In this document: piece by piece, positions 1 through 6,803 of the stretch | Position numbering within the stretch: position 1 is the first letter of the stretch | Layout: every line of letters starts with the position of its first letter | Assembly: GCA_937897265.1 (NCBI GenBank) | Contig: CALCPT010000161.1 | Location: 1-7,890 of the forward strand | DNA length: 7,890 nucleotides | From: an uncultured Alcaligenaceae bacterium | GTDB lineage: Bacteria > Pseudomonadota > Gammaproteobacteria > Burkholderiales > Burkholderiaceae_B | Direction of reading: 5' to 3' | The notes under the pieces: model-generated | Seen by the model: only the letters and a program-made list of their open reading frames with translations | The model's database searches: none | What the model was told of the DNA's origin: nothing | Made by a program: the position numbers and the translations under genes

Positions 1-11
1 AATAGAGGGCT

Positions 12-1145
12 ATGCCAAATACCCTAGCCTCCACCGAAGAAATCATTGCCGACCTGCGCGCCGGCAAAATGGTGATCCTTGTCGACGAAGAAGATCGTGA
101 GAACGAGGGGGATTTAGTACTGGCCGCAGATCATGTGACTGCAGAAGCCGTTAATTTCATGGCTAAGCATGGTCGAGGCCTGATTTGTCTTACTCTCACT
201 CGTGAGCGTTGCCAACAGCTCAATCTGCCTTTGATGGTCAGAGATAACGGCACCTCGATGGGAACCAATTTCACTGTCTCGATTGAGGCGGCAGAAGGCG
301 TAGAAACGGGGATTTCAGTGGCAGATCGCGCACGCACTGTGCAAGTGGCCGTGGCGCGAGATGCCAAAGCTGCCGATTTGGTGCAGCCTGGGCACATTTT
401 TCCCTTAAAAGCTGTGGCCGGTGGCGTCTTGGTGCGTGCCGGACACACTGAAGCGGGCTGTGATTTGACGCGTATGGCGGGTTTAACGCCAGCGGCCGTC
501 ATCTGCGAAATCCTCAAGGCAGATGGCACGATGGCGCGCCTGCCCGACTTGATCGAATACGGCCACACGCACAAGTTAAAAATTGGCACCATTGCCGATC
601 TGATTCAATATCGCAGCGAGCACGAGTCGGTCGTTGAGCGAGTTGGTACGCGCGAGATCCAAACCGCTTGGGGTACGTTTCAGATGGTGGCTTACCGCGA
701 CACCGTTGCCGGCAATCCCCATATCGCCTTGATTTCGGGTCAAGTTGATCCGCTACGCGAAACCTTGGTGCGCGTGCACGAGCCTACCTCAATGCTGGAT
801 GTGCTTGATGTGCATAGTGCTGGTCACACTTGGGGTGTGGCCGAGGCGCTCGAGGCCATCAAAGCTGCGCCTGCAGGCGTCATGGTGTTTTTAAACTGTC
901 AGGGCTCTGCCCAGCATTTGTTTGGTCAAATCAGTGCCTGGCCCGGGCAAGAGGCAGCGCCCGTTAAACGTGAATCAGGTCGGATGGATTTGCGCACGTA
1001 TGGCATGGGCGCTCAGATCTTGCGCGATTTAAAAGTCGGTCAAATGAGACTGATGGCGCGCCCACGCAAAATGCCAAGCATCATGCCTGGTTTTGGTCTG
1101 GATATCACAGGCTACGACCATCAACCCCCCACTCGTAACACATAG
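12..1145 (+). CDS. ribBA: 3,4-dihydroxy-2-butanone 4-phosphate synthase with degenerate GTP cyclohydrolase II-like domain (RibBA/RibBX type)
   Basis: The N-terminal domain (about residues 1-205 of 377) is RibB, which converts ribulose 5-phosphate to formate and 3,4-dihydroxy-2-butanone 4-phosphate, the four-carbon precursor of riboflavin. Visible motifs are DRENEGD (28-34), HGRGLICL (53-60), PGHIFPLKA (126-134) and [11 protein letters not shown] (142-152), all typical of an active enzyme. The C-terminal half (about 208-377) has the RibA fold pattern (RVH at 254-256, [12 protein letters not shown] at 326-337) but lacks the RibA active-site features. The three zinc cysteines align with Thr259, Ala270 and His272, and the QEGRxIGL motif is replaced by CQGSAQHL (296-303). 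GTP cyclohydrolase II activity is therefore unlikely, and a separate ribA should exist elsewhere. The ATG at 12 gives the usual family N-terminus; a GAGGG lies only 2 nt upstream, an unusually short spacing. It is the first gene of the visible run, 10 bp before ribH. Confidence 0.95.
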   Translation: MPNTLASTEEIIADLRAGKMVILVDEEDRENEGDLVLAADHVTAEAVNFMAKHGRGLICLTLTRERCQQLNLPLMVRDNGTSMGTNFTVSIEAAEGVETGISVADRARTVQVAVARDAKAADLVQPGHIFPLKAVAGGVLVRAGHTEAGCDLTRMAGLTPAAVICEILKADGTMARLPDLIEYGHTHKLKIGTIADLIQYRSEHESVVERVGTREIQTAWGTFQMVAYRDTVAGNPHIALISGQVDPLRETLVRVHEPTSMLDVLDVHSAGHTWGVAEALEAIKAAPAGVMVFLNCQGSAQHLFGQISAWPGQEAAPVKRESGRMDLRTYGMGAQILRDLKVGQMRLMARPRKMPSIMPGFGLDITGYDHQPPTRNT

Positions 1146-1149
1146 GAAG
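1144..1149 (+). promoter_or_regulatory. Shine-Dalgarno for ribH
   Basis: AGGAAG lies 6 nt before the ATG at 1156, just after the ribBA stop. It supports 1156 as the ribH start over the in-frame ATG at 1093, which lies inside ribBA and would add 21 residues unlike any lumazine synthase. Confidence 0.7.
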
Positions 1150-1155
1150 CACACC

Positions 1156-1674
1156 ATGAGCCCTTTTACCCTAGAGCCAGACATGAACGGAGAAGGCCTG
1201 CACATTGGTATTGTGCGTGCTCGCTTTAACGAAGACATTGGCTTGATCGAACTCGATACGTGCTTGCAAGAACTTGAGGCCCTCGGTGTTGACGAGCGCG
1301 ACATCATGGTCGTTACCGTCCCTGGTGCCCTCGAACTCGGCGTCACGCTGGCGCGTATGGCAGAAACCTTTGAGTTTGATGCGTTGATTGCGCTAGGCGC
1401 AGTGATTCGTGGCGAAACGTATCATTTTGAAATCGTCAGTAACGAAAGCGCTGCGGCGATCTCACGTATTGCTCTTGAAACAGGTATTCCTGTTGCTAAC
1501 GGCGTACTCACCACCGAAACTGATGAGCAGGCTGAGGCGCGCGCGGCTGATAAAGGCCGTGACTGCGCGCAGTGTGCGGTTGAAATGGCCAACCTGGTAG
1601 CAGCGCTTGAGCCCGAAGCCGATGAAGACGAAGACGAGGGCGAAGATCTTGAACAAGCCGACACACGACGCTAA
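1156..1674 (+). CDS. ribH: 6,7-dimethyl-8-ribityllumazine synthase
   Basis: Lumazine synthase condenses the RibB product with 5-amino-6-ribitylaminouracil to give 6,7-dimethyl-8-ribityllumazine, the penultimate riboflavin step. The protein is 172 residues. Family signatures are GIVRARFN (18-25), the phosphate-binding-loop region VPGALEL (55-61), [19 protein letters not shown] (81-99) with His90 at the catalytic position, and [16 protein letters not shown] (115-130) leading to KGRDCA (133-138). The core ends near residue 151. After it comes a strongly acidic tail ([13 protein letters not shown], 152-164) that is not part of the conserved fold. The tail is encoded in the stretch that also encodes the start of nusB in another frame. 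The start is the ATG with an AGGAAG ribosome-binding site, 10 bp after ribBA. Its place next to ribBA is the standard riboflavin arrangement in betaproteobacteria. Confidence 0.96.
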   Translation: MSPFTLEPDMNGEGLHIGIVRARFNEDIGLIELDTCLQELEALGVDERDIMVVTVPGALELGVTLARMAETFEFDALIALGAVIRGETYHFEIVSNESAAAISRIALETGIPVANGVLTTETDEQAEARAADKGRDCAQCAVEMANLVAALEPEADEDEDEGEDLEQADTRR

Positions 1675-2140
1675 TTCGGCCGGTGTACAGCCTGTGCGCA
1701 GCGCGCGCAGGCGTGCGCGCGAGCTAGCGTTGCAAGGTTTGTACGCCTGGTTGGTCAGCGGTACAGATAGTTTGCAAGACGCCGGTGAGATCGAAGCCCA
1801 TTTGCACGAAGAAGAAGAGTTTGAGCTGGCTGATGCCGTTTGGTTTAAGACCTTGCTGCATGGTTCAATGAAAGAAGCGCCCGCGCTGCGCGAAAAATTT
1901 GCCCCCTTTGTTGATCGGCCGTTGGTTGAGTTGTCGCCCATTGAACACGGCATTTTGCTGATTGGCAGCTTCGAGTTGATTCACCATGTCGAAGTGCCTT
2001 ACCGCGTCGCCATCAACGAAGCGGTTGAGCTTGCCAAATCATTTGGTGGCACCGATGGTTTCAAGTTCGTCAACGGCGTGCTTGACAAATTAGCCGCTGA
2101 GACGCGCGCTGCCGAAGCGCGAACACCTGTGCGTCGCTGA
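1622..2140 (+). CDS. nusB: transcription antitermination factor NusB
   Basis: NusB binds boxA RNA with NusE (S10) and is part of the antitermination complex on rRNA operons. The ATG start gives 172 residues. Recognisable parts are the first helix [16 protein letters not shown] (29-44), [16 protein letters not shown] (104-119) and the C-terminal block [14 protein letters not shown] (126-139) followed by [18 protein letters not shown] (141-158). The first ~26 residues are basic and not conserved. The start is uncertain. ATG 1622 overlaps ribH by 53 bp and has no clear ribosome-binding site. TTG 1649, in frame, has a GAGGG (1636-1640) 8 nt upstream and would overlap ribH by 26 bp, giving 163 residues. 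Another TTG at 1607 is less likely. In every case nusB overlaps the ribH 3' end, so translational coupling is likely. The gene after it, thiL, starts 8 bp past the stop. Confidence 0.93.
   Translation: MKTKTRAKILNKPTHDANSAGVQPVRSARRRARELALQGLYAWLVSGTDSLQDAGEIEAHLHEEEEFELADAVWFKTLLHGSMKEAPALREKFAPFVDRPLVELSPIEHGILLIGSFELIHHVEVPYRVAINEAVELAKSFGGTDGFKFVNGVLDKLAAETRAAEARTPVRR
1636..1640 (+). promoter_or_regulatory. candidate Shine-Dalgarno for an alternative nusB start (TTG 1649)
   Basis: GAGGG lies inside the ribH 3' end, 8 nt before an in-frame TTG. It is the only good purine-rich site near the nusB start candidates, but the region codes for an acidic GAA/GAC/GAG-rich tail, so a purine run could occur by chance. 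Confidence 0.35.
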
Positions 2141-2148
2141 GCACGCGT

Positions 2149-3126
2149 GTGGCAACCGAATTTGAGTTGATCAAACGTTTCTTTAGCAGACCTGTTTCGG
2201 CGGGTTTGCTAGGGGGCGGCGATGATTGTGCTTTGTTCGGGATCACGCCCGGCTTGCAGGTTGCCACCAGTACCGACCTTCTTCTTGAGGGGCGTCATTT
2301 TTTCTCAGACGTTGATCCGCGTTCGTTGGGGCATAAAGCGCTTGCCGTGAATCTTTCAGATTTAGCGGCGATGGGTGCGCGGCCGCTTGGTTGCTTACTT
2401 GGTTTAGGGTTGCCCGCGATTGAGGAGGCATGGGTGAAGCAGTTTGCCGATGGCTTCTACGCGCTGGCTGATCAACACGGTTGTGCTTTGATCGGCGGAG
2501 ACACCACCCGAAGTTTGCAAGGTATCACTCTTAGCGTGACAGTATTTGGCGAAGTCGAACCAACTCTGGCGCTGCGACGCAACGCTGCGCAGCTGGGCGA
2601 CGACATTTGGGTGTCTGGGGTCTTGGGGGCGGCGGATATCGCCTGTCGTATGCTCGCCGGTGAAATCCCGCTCGATGCTGCACTCTTGCAGGCGACGCGA
2701 CAGGCACTCGAGTGGCCAACGCCCCGAGTTGAGTTGGGCCAACAGTTGCGCTCGTATGCTCATGCGGCGATTGATGTGTCAGATGGCCTGCTTCAAGATC
2801 TGGGGCATATCCTAGCTGCCAGTGGTGTGGGTGCAGAACTGCACGAGCAGGCGCTGCCCTTGCACCCTGCCTTAATTGATTCGCTCGAGCAAACGTTGCC
2901 GCCTGAGGTGCTGCGACGTGCTGTCCTAGCGGGCGGCGATGTCTATGAGCTTTGTTTAACGGCGGCCCCTGCACAGCGTGCGATGCTTGAGAAAATCGCT
3001 CAAACGCTCGGTATTGCCCTGACTCGTATCGGCACCGTTCACAAAGAGCCAGGTTTAGTCGTTTATGATCGAGCAGGTCATGCGATCACCGAGTTGCCCG
3101 GCGGTTTCGACCACTTTAGGATTTAA
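2149..3126 (+). CDS. thiL: thiamine-monophosphate kinase
   Basis: ThiL phosphorylates thiamine monophosphate to the cofactor thiamine diphosphate, the last step of thiamine synthesis. The 325 residues match the usual length and show the PurM/ThiL-like kinase pattern: GGGDDCAL (22-29), STDLLLEGRHF (41-51), GHKALAVNLSDLAAMGARP (61-79), GGDTTR (116-121), GDDIWVSGVLG (150-160), AIDVSDGLLQDLGHI (207-221) and the late GGDVYELCLTA (262-272). In E. coli the last motif reads GGEDYEL; here the usual Asp before Tyr is Val264, a departure from consensus of unknown effect. The start is GTG at 2149, chosen because the protein opens with the common ATEFELI-type N-terminus; no strong ribosome-binding site is visible. 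It begins 8 bp after nusB and ends 6 bp before pgpA. The nusB-thiL-pgpA order is widespread in proteobacteria. Confidence 0.95.
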   Translation: MATEFELIKRFFSRPVSAGLLGGGDDCALFGITPGLQVATSTDLLLEGRHFFSDVDPRSLGHKALAVNLSDLAAMGARPLGCLLGLGLPAIEEAWVKQFADGFYALADQHGCALIGGDTTRSLQGITLSVTVFGEVEPTLALRRNAAQLGDDIWVSGVLGAADIACRMLAGEIPLDAALLQATRQALEWPTPRVELGQQLRSYAHAAIDVSDGLLQDLGHILAASGVGAELHEQALPLHPALIDSLEQTLPPEVLRRAVLAGGDVYELCLTAAPAQRAMLEKIAQTLGIALTRIGTVHKEPGLVVYDRAGHAITELPGGFDHFRI

Positions 3127-3132
3127 ACCACA

Positions 3133-3648
3133 ATGACAGACGTTTCAAAAAGACACCGTACGAGCTGGCCGAAGGCCGCGTGGGTGTTTTCTGATCCGGG
3201 CCGAATGTTGATGTTTGGCATGGGGTCTGGCTTGTTAAGACCAGGCTCTGGCACCTGGGCTACCTTACTCGCTTGGTTGCTCTGGAGTGTCGCCTCACCT
3301 GGTGTCAGCGATCTCTACATCGGTCTTTTCTTGCTGGTCTGTTTTATTTACGGCTGTTGGGCTGCCGAGCGCGTGGCCAAGCAGCTTGGCGTGCCCGACC
3401 ATGTCGGCCTTGTGTGGGATGAGTTCGTGGCGTTTTGGTTGGTACTGTGGCTCGTGCCCCAAAGCCTGTCCGCTCAAGCACTCGCTTTCGTGTTGTTTAG
3501 ATTTTTCGATGTCGTCAAGCCACCGCCGATACGGCAAGTCGATGCGCGCTTTAAAGGTGGTGTTGGTGTGATGCTAGATGACTTGCTGGCAGCGGGTTAC
3601 ACGCTTTTAGTGACGGCAATTGTGGTTCGGCTTGGCATTACCCTTTAA
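3133..3648 (+). CDS. pgpA: phosphatidylglycerophosphatase A
   Basis: PgpA is an inner-membrane Mg-dependent phosphatase that removes phosphate from phosphatidylglycerophosphate to give phosphatidylglycerol. The protein has 171 residues. Motifs are GSGLLRPGSGTWATLLAWLL (31-50), VWDEFVAFW (94-102) with the acidic pair Asp96/Glu97, FRFFDVVKPPPIRQVD (122-137) and GGVGVMLDDLLAAG (142-155) with Asp149/Asp150. These acidic residues fit the metal-binding and catalytic set of the family. Hydrophobic stretches at about 41-53, 61-76, 99-120 and 151-168 fit a multi-pass membrane protein. The ATG is 6 bp after thiL, and AGGA at the thiL 3' end (3118-3121) is the likely ribosome-binding site. The ~20-residue hydrophilic N-terminus is the least conserved part. 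Confidence 0.94.
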   Translation: MTDVSKRHRTSWPKAAWVFSDPGRMLMFGMGSGLLRPGSGTWATLLAWLLWSVASPGVSDLYIGLFLLVCFIYGCWAAERVAKQLGVPDHVGLVWDEFVAFWLVLWLVPQSLSAQALAFVLFRFFDVVKPPPIRQVDARFKGGVGVMLDDLLAAGYTLLVTAIVVRLGITL

Positions 3649-3674
3649 TTCTGATCCCATTCAAAGGCAAGAAT

Positions 3675-4178
3675 ATGTCAACACAGATCGATCAGCTAGC
3701 CACCGAGCTCGGTGCGCTCCTTATCAAGCATAAAGGCCTACTTGCCACAGCCGAGTCCTGCACTGGTGGTTTGCTGTCTGGAGCCGCGACCGCGATCGCA
3801 GGCTCTAGCGCCTGGTTTGATCAAGGCTGGGTGACTTATAGCAACGCCGCCAAGCAAGCGCAGTTAGGCGTCACGCCACAAGCGCTGTTGCAGTTTGGTG
3901 CGGTGAGTGAAGAGGTTGCGCGGCAAATGGCAGTTGGGGTGTTAAACATGGCCCCTCGTGCGACGCTTGCCCTGACCACAACAGGCATTGCAGGCCCCGG
4001 TGGTGGTTCGCCCGGCAAGCCGGTGGGTTTGGTGTGGTTTGGTTTTGCACAACGGCGTCCGTCAGGGGTCATTGTGCATGCGATTTCAAAAATATTTGAA
4101 GGTGATCGCAAAGCCGTCCGCGAAGCCTCGGTGGCGTTCTCGTTGGCGACTGGCCAGATGCTGTTGAAAGAAACCTGA
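3675..4178 (+). CDS. pncC: nicotinamide-nucleotide amidohydrolase (PncC; CinA C-terminal domain)
   Basis: This is a stand-alone CinA C-terminal domain of 167 residues. The family deamidates nicotinamide mononucleotide to nicotinic acid mononucleotide, returning the NAD breakdown product made by DNA ligase to NAD synthesis. Visible motifs are AESCTGGLLSGAAT (26-39), GWVTYSNAAKQAQLGV (51-66), FGAVSEEVARQMA (74-86) and TTTGIAGPGGGSPGKPVGLVW (101-121). The Ser28/Tyr55/Lys60 set fits the catalytic residues described for PncC. The N-terminal molybdopterin-binding-like domain of full-length CinA is absent, as is usual in proteobacteria, so the old competence-damage name is misleading. AAAGG at 3663-3667 is the ribosome-binding site. 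It is the last gene of the rightward run, 26 bp after pgpA, and converges on pyrF with 11 bp between stops. Confidence 0.93.
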   Translation: MSTQIDQLATELGALLIKHKGLLATAESCTGGLLSGAATAIAGSSAWFDQGWVTYSNAAKQAQLGVTPQALLQFGAVSEEVARQMAVGVLNMAPRATLALTTTGIAGPGGGSPGKPVGLVWFGFAQRRPSGVIVHAISKIFEGDRKAVREASVAFSLATGQMLLKET

Positions 4179-4189
4179 GTGGTCGCGCT

Positions 4190-5005
4190 TTAGCGATGCG
4201 CGTTGATGTCATCACGCGTTTGCCGCGCCACAGTCGCTGCGGCTTCAGTCCAGTGACCGTCGCCCTTCGCGTACAAAATCGCACGCGATGAATTAATCAT
4301 CATCCCGGTCTTTTGTGCGTTGCAGCCTGCGGCACAGGTTGCCGCAACGTCACCGCCTTGCGCGCCAATGCCAGGCACCAATAACGGCACGCTGTCGCCT
4401 ACGGCTTTGCGTACCGCCGCCAATTCATTCGGAAACGTTGCCCCAACGACCAAGCCGCATTGGCCTGTTTTGTTCCATTTATTCGCGACCAAATCAGCGA
4501 CACGTAAATATAGTGGCACGCCGTCTGTCTCTAAAAACTGAAGGTCAGACCCGCCTGGGTTTGAGGTACGGCACAGCACGATTACGCCGCGATCCTCCCA
4601 TTCAAGGTAGGGCTCGACCGAATCGCCGCCTAGGTATGGGCTAACGGTGACCGCATCGGCCTGATAACGGCCGAAGACTTCTTGCGCATACTGGGTGGCC
4701 GTGGCGCCAATGTCGCCGCGTTTGGCGTCAAGCACCAAGGGCAAATGAGGATATTTTTCGCGAATATACGCACACAGGTCTTCGAGTTGCCCCTCGGCGC
4801 GTGCGGCTGCGAAATAGGCAATCTGAGGCTTAAAACCACAGACAAACGGTGCAGTCGCATCGACGATTTGTCGACAAAACTCAAAAATCGCTGTTGGTCT
4901 ACCCTGCAATTCTGCCGGTAAACGCGGCAGGTCGGGGTCAAGTCCCACCATTAAAAGCGATTGCGACGAGGCCCAGGCGGCATTGAGTTTTTGAATAAAA
5001 GACAT
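4190..5005 (-). CDS. pyrF: orotidine-5'-phosphate decarboxylase (long, type 2 form)
   Basis: PyrF decarboxylates orotidine monophosphate to UMP, the last step of de novo pyrimidine synthesis. At 271 residues it belongs to the longer PyrF group found in many betaproteobacteria and actinobacteria, not the ~230-245 residue E. coli type. Motifs are [13 protein letters not shown] (18-30), [10 protein letters not shown] (56-65) with Lys59, [17 protein letters not shown] (91-107) containing the catalytic Asp-Lys-Asp array around Lys95, [16 protein letters not shown] (121-136), [11 protein letters not shown] (144-154) and the phosphate-binding [10 protein letters not shown] (210-219). The start ATG gives the usual family N-terminus, but the AT-rich upstream stretch has no clear ribosome-binding site. 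It lies 40 bp downstream of dgkA on the same strand and may be co-transcribed with it. Confidence 0.96.
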   Translation of the reverse strand: MSFIQKLNAAWASSQSLLMVGLDPDLPRLPAELQGRPTAIFEFCRQIVDATAPFVCGFKPQIAYFAAARAEGQLEDLCAYIREKYPHLPLVLDAKRGDIGATATQYAQEVFGRYQADAVTVSPYLGGDSVEPYLEWEDRGVIVLCRTSNPGGSDLQFLETDGVPLYLRVADLVANKWNKTGQCGLVVGATFPNELAAVRKAVGDSVPLLVPGIGAQGGDVAATCAAGCNAQKTGMMINSSRAILYAKGDGHWTEAAATVARQTRDDINAHR

Positions 5006-5045
5006 GTGCGTAAAAAAATTAGAAAGATCGGATACCGCTATTGTG

Positions 5046-5441
5046 TCAGATTACGGCAAGCCAACGATTCGCAAACAGCACCAACCACACTATTGCACAG
5101 AGCAAAAGGCTTAAAAACACCGCTGCACTGCCCAAATCTTTGGCGCGACCAATCAGCTGGTTGGTTTCAAGCGATACGGCGTCGGCCACGGCCTCGATGG
5201 CAGAGTTTAAGAGCTCAACGATTAGCACCAAAACGAGCGAGCCAATGAGTAATAGGATTTGGCTCGCATTTTGCCCAACCCAAAAAGCGGCGGGCGTTAA
5301 GATCGCGGCGAGCAAGAGTTCTTGCCTGAAGGCAGATTCATAGCGCAGTGCAGCAACCAGCCCCTGCATTGAATAGCGAACGGCATTCGCGATGCGTTTG
5401 AGGCCGCCGCTGCTCTTGTACGGTGAGGGATGTGGCGCCAT
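5046..5441 (-). CDS. dgkA: diacylglycerol kinase (DgkA family)
   Basis: DgkA is a small trimeric inner-membrane kinase that phosphorylates diacylglycerol to phosphatidic acid, recycling diacylglycerol released during membrane-derived oligosaccharide or lipid A modification. The protein has 131 residues, close to the family norm. Motifs are [11 protein letters not shown] (35-45), the signature [15 protein letters not shown] (76-90) and [12 protein letters not shown] (98-109). Three membrane spans are visible at about 42-56, 61-79 and 105-124. The N-terminus [11 protein letters not shown] (7-17) is typical for the family and supports the ATG start, although the ribosome-binding site is weak. 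It is divergent from the tautomerase gene and 40 bp upstream of pyrF. Confidence 0.94.
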   Translation of the reverse strand: MAPHPSPYKSSGGLKRIANAVRYSMQGLVAALRYESAFRQELLLAAILTPAAFWVGQNASQILLLIGSLVLVLIVELLNSAIEAVADAVSLETNQLIGRAKDLGSAAVFLSLLLCAIVWLVLFANRWLAVI

Positions 5442-5509
5442 GTTCTCAAACTTGGTTTATCGTATGGGTCAGGAGTATCCCCAACACGCTAAAAGGAAGA
5501 TAGCACACC
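5442..5509. promoter_or_regulatory. divergent spacer, probable promoter region for dgkA-pyrF and the tautomerase-crotonase pair
   Basis: This 68-bp gap is the only place in the window where genes on opposite strands start back to back, so promoters in both directions are expected here or inside the flanking 5' ends. On the + strand a TTGGTT (5453-5458) sits 17 bp before a poor -10 candidate, GTATCC. On the - strand a TACGAT lies near 5460-5470 without a good -35. AAGGAAG (5493-5499) is a convincing ribosome-binding site for the gene at 5510. No operator palindrome was seen. Confidence 0.4.
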
Positions 5510-5884
5510 ATGCCAATGCTCAATGTACAAATTATGCAGGGTTACAACTCAGCACAAAAAACAGACTTATTAAAAAAGCTTACCCAGTCGGTGGTCGATA
5601 GCGTCAGTGCCCCTTTGTCGTCGGTACGCGTTGTGCTGCAAGAGATCCCGCCAGAGCACGTGATTGTGGCCGGCGAAATTGGTCATGAAATGGTCATGAT
5701 CACGGTGGGTTTGATTCATGGTCGTACCGATGAACTGAAGGCTGCGCTGATTGCTGCCATGGCTAACGCTGTTGAAGCGTCGATCGGCGTTACGCCGCAA
5801 AACGTGCGCTCGATTTTGTTTGACCTGCCGACGACTGACGTCGGTGTGGCGGGTGGGCGCACCGCAAAAGCAGCCGGGAGATAA
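5510..5884 (+). CDS. fused (tandem) 4-oxalocrotonate tautomerase-like protein
   Basis: This is a tautomerase-superfamily protein of 124 residues, twice the length of a 4-oxalocrotonate tautomerase (4-OT) monomer, made of two beta-alpha-beta halves offset by exactly 60 residues. The first half (2-61) begins Met-Pro, so Met removal would expose the catalytic N-terminal Pro, and it carries SVRV with Arg40, equivalent to 4-OT Arg39. The 4-OT Arg11 position is Tyr12. The second half (62-121) has Val62 at the proline position but keeps IHGRTDELK with Arg72 at the Arg11 position, and NVRS with Arg100. The paired ends IPPEHVIVAGE (46-56) and LPTTDVGVAGG (106-116) confirm the duplication. The active site would thus be shared between halves. 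The substrate is unknown. AAGGAAG ribosome-binding site; a crotonase gene follows after 5 bp, so the two are likely one operon. Confidence 0.85.
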   Translation: MPMLNVQIMQGYNSAQKTDLLKKLTQSVVDSVSAPLSSVRVVLQEIPPEHVIVAGEIGHEMVMITVGLIHGRTDELKAALIAAMANAVEASIGVTPQNVRSILFDLPTTDVGVAGGRTAKAAGR

Positions 5885-5889
5885 GCGCG

Positions 5890-6693
5890 ATGTCTTCAGT
5901 TTTACTGTACGAACAAGACGACTTAGGCGTGGTGACACTCACGCTCAATCACCCTGAAACGCGCAATGCGTTAACCGGTACGGGCATCGTTGAGGCGATG
6001 CTTGACGCCTGTCATCGTATTGAATGCGACCCATCCGTGCGCGCCGTGGTGATTACGGCGACGGGCCCCATTTTTTCGTCGGGTGGCAAAATCGACGAGA
6101 TGCAGCGTCAGATCGGCCCAGAGTTTGGTAGCGAGGTGTTGCGTCAAGAGTATCGGCACGGCATTCAACGCTTGCCGTTGGCGATTCATCAGCTTGAGGT
6201 CCCAACGATTGCTGCGGTCAATGGCCCGGCCATTGGCGCGGGTTTTGATTTAACTTGCATGTGCGACCTGCGTATCGCCACCGATACTGCGACCTTTGCT
6301 GAAAGTTTTGTCAAAGTCGGAATCGTGGCAGGTGACGGTGGCGCTTGGTTTTTACCACGCGTAATCGGTATGGCACGCGCTGCTGAAATGTCGTTTACGG
6401 GCGAGCCCATTGACGCCCAAACGGCGTTGAGCTGGGGGCTGGTGTCGCGTGTAGTGCCCGCAGCAGATCTGCTGAGCACCGCGCATGCGCTTGCGCGCAA
6501 GATGGCGGTGAACTCACCATCGGTGATGCGTATGACCAAGCGCCTGTTGCGCGAAGGTCAGACGTCTTCGCTCTCAAATCTGCTTGAGCTCTCAGCAGCG
6601 TATCAGGCCATTGCGCACAAAACGCCTGAACATGCGGTCATTATTAAAGACTTCATGGATAAAAAGGCCGCTCGTAAAGCGCAGAAGGGCTAA
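5890..6693 (+). CDS. crotonase-fold protein (enoyl-CoA hydratase/isomerase family)
   Basis: This is a 267-residue member of the crotonase superfamily, which acts on acyl-CoA thioesters and stabilises an enolate in an oxyanion hole. Family features are HPETRNALTG (21-30), the oxyanion-hole segments FSSGGKIDEM (62-71) and NGPAIGAGFDLTCMCDLRIA (111-130), AGDGGAWFLPRVIG (147-160), and the C-terminal trimerisation part with GEPIDAQTALSWGLVSRVVP (171-190). The two glutamates that define classical hydratases are not present: Asp120 replaces the first (GCEL to GFDL) and Phe140 aligns with the second. Asp149 in AGDGG is a possible acid/base. Isomerase, hydrolase or other chemistry is therefore as plausible as hydration. 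GGGAG (5876-5880) is the ribosome-binding site, inside the 3' end of the tautomerase gene 5 bp upstream. A catabolic role with that tautomerase is an inference from the coupling only. Confidence 0.88.
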   Translation: MSSVLLYEQDDLGVVTLTLNHPETRNALTGTGIVEAMLDACHRIECDPSVRAVVITATGPIFSSGGKIDEMQRQIGPEFGSEVLRQEYRHGIQRLPLAIHQLEVPTIAAVNGPAIGAGFDLTCMCDLRIATDTATFAESFVKVGIVAGDGGAWFLPRVIGMARAAEMSFTGEPIDAQTALSWGLVSRVVPAADLLSTAHALARKMAVNSPSVMRMTKRLLREGQTSSLSNLLELSAAYQAIAHKTPEHAVIIKDFMDKKAARKAQKG

Positions 6694-6696
6694 GCG

Positions 6697-6725
6697 GTTG
6701 AGCGCTGAAGTCCTCTGCGCTCAAC
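6697..6725. terminator. hairpin after the crotonase gene, possible terminator
   Basis: GTTGAGCGC (6697-6705) and GCGCTCAAC (6717-6725) form a perfect 9-bp stem with an 11-nt loop, starting 4 bp after the stop. No T-run follows on the + strand, so this is not a classical intrinsic terminator. It may protect the 3' end or act as a weak terminator. Confidence 0.45.
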
Positions 6726-6786
6726 GTATTGGCTCTTAAATCTTAAGCGCTAGGTCTATTCGCTCTGAACCCTTCTCAGTCTTGAG

Positions 6787-6803
6787 GCGCTCATCACGAG
6801 CGC
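6787..6803. terminator. second hairpin in the convergent spacer, possible katG-side terminator
   Basis: GCGCTC (6787-6792) and GAGCGC (6798-6803) form a perfect 6-bp stem with a 5-nt loop, 17 bp beyond the katG stop when read leftward. No clear T-run is visible on either strand. It shares the GAGCGC/GCGCTC core with the hairpin at 6697-6725. Confidence 0.35.

Noticed and set aside
1..11. Possible FMN riboswitch upstream of ribBA
   Set aside because: Only 11 bases precede the start codon in this window, so no riboswitch can be seen or excluded.
131..592. Minus-strand 153-codon frame opposite ribBA
   Set aside because: It is a shadow of the RibB domain, with no ribosome-binding site or recognisable motif.
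1462..1953. Minus-strand 163-codon frame opposite the ribH/nusB junction
   Set aside because: It is Ser/Cys-rich, spans two convincing genes on the other strand, and has no family features.
2404..2974. Long minus-strand open frames (119 and 147 codons) opposite thiL
   Set aside because: They lie wholly inside a well-supported thiL gene, have Arg/His/Ala/Pro-rich compositions typical of reverse-frame reads, and match nothing recognisable.
4199..4218. Palindrome CGCGTTGATG / CATCACGCG near the pncC-pyrF convergence
   Set aside because: It lies inside pyrF coding sequence, has a bulge and almost no loop, and is followed by only three T bases. It is not enough to call a terminator.
4315..4644. 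Plus-strand 109-codon frame opposite pyrF
   Set aside because: It is an Arg/Pro-rich reverse read of pyrF codons, which are fully explained by the minus-strand gene.
5490..5512. Similar leader before ribH and the tautomerase gene (GGAAG followed by CACACCATG)
   Set aside because: Both are ordinary ribosome-binding sites with a short shared spacer. Two occurrences do not show common regulation.
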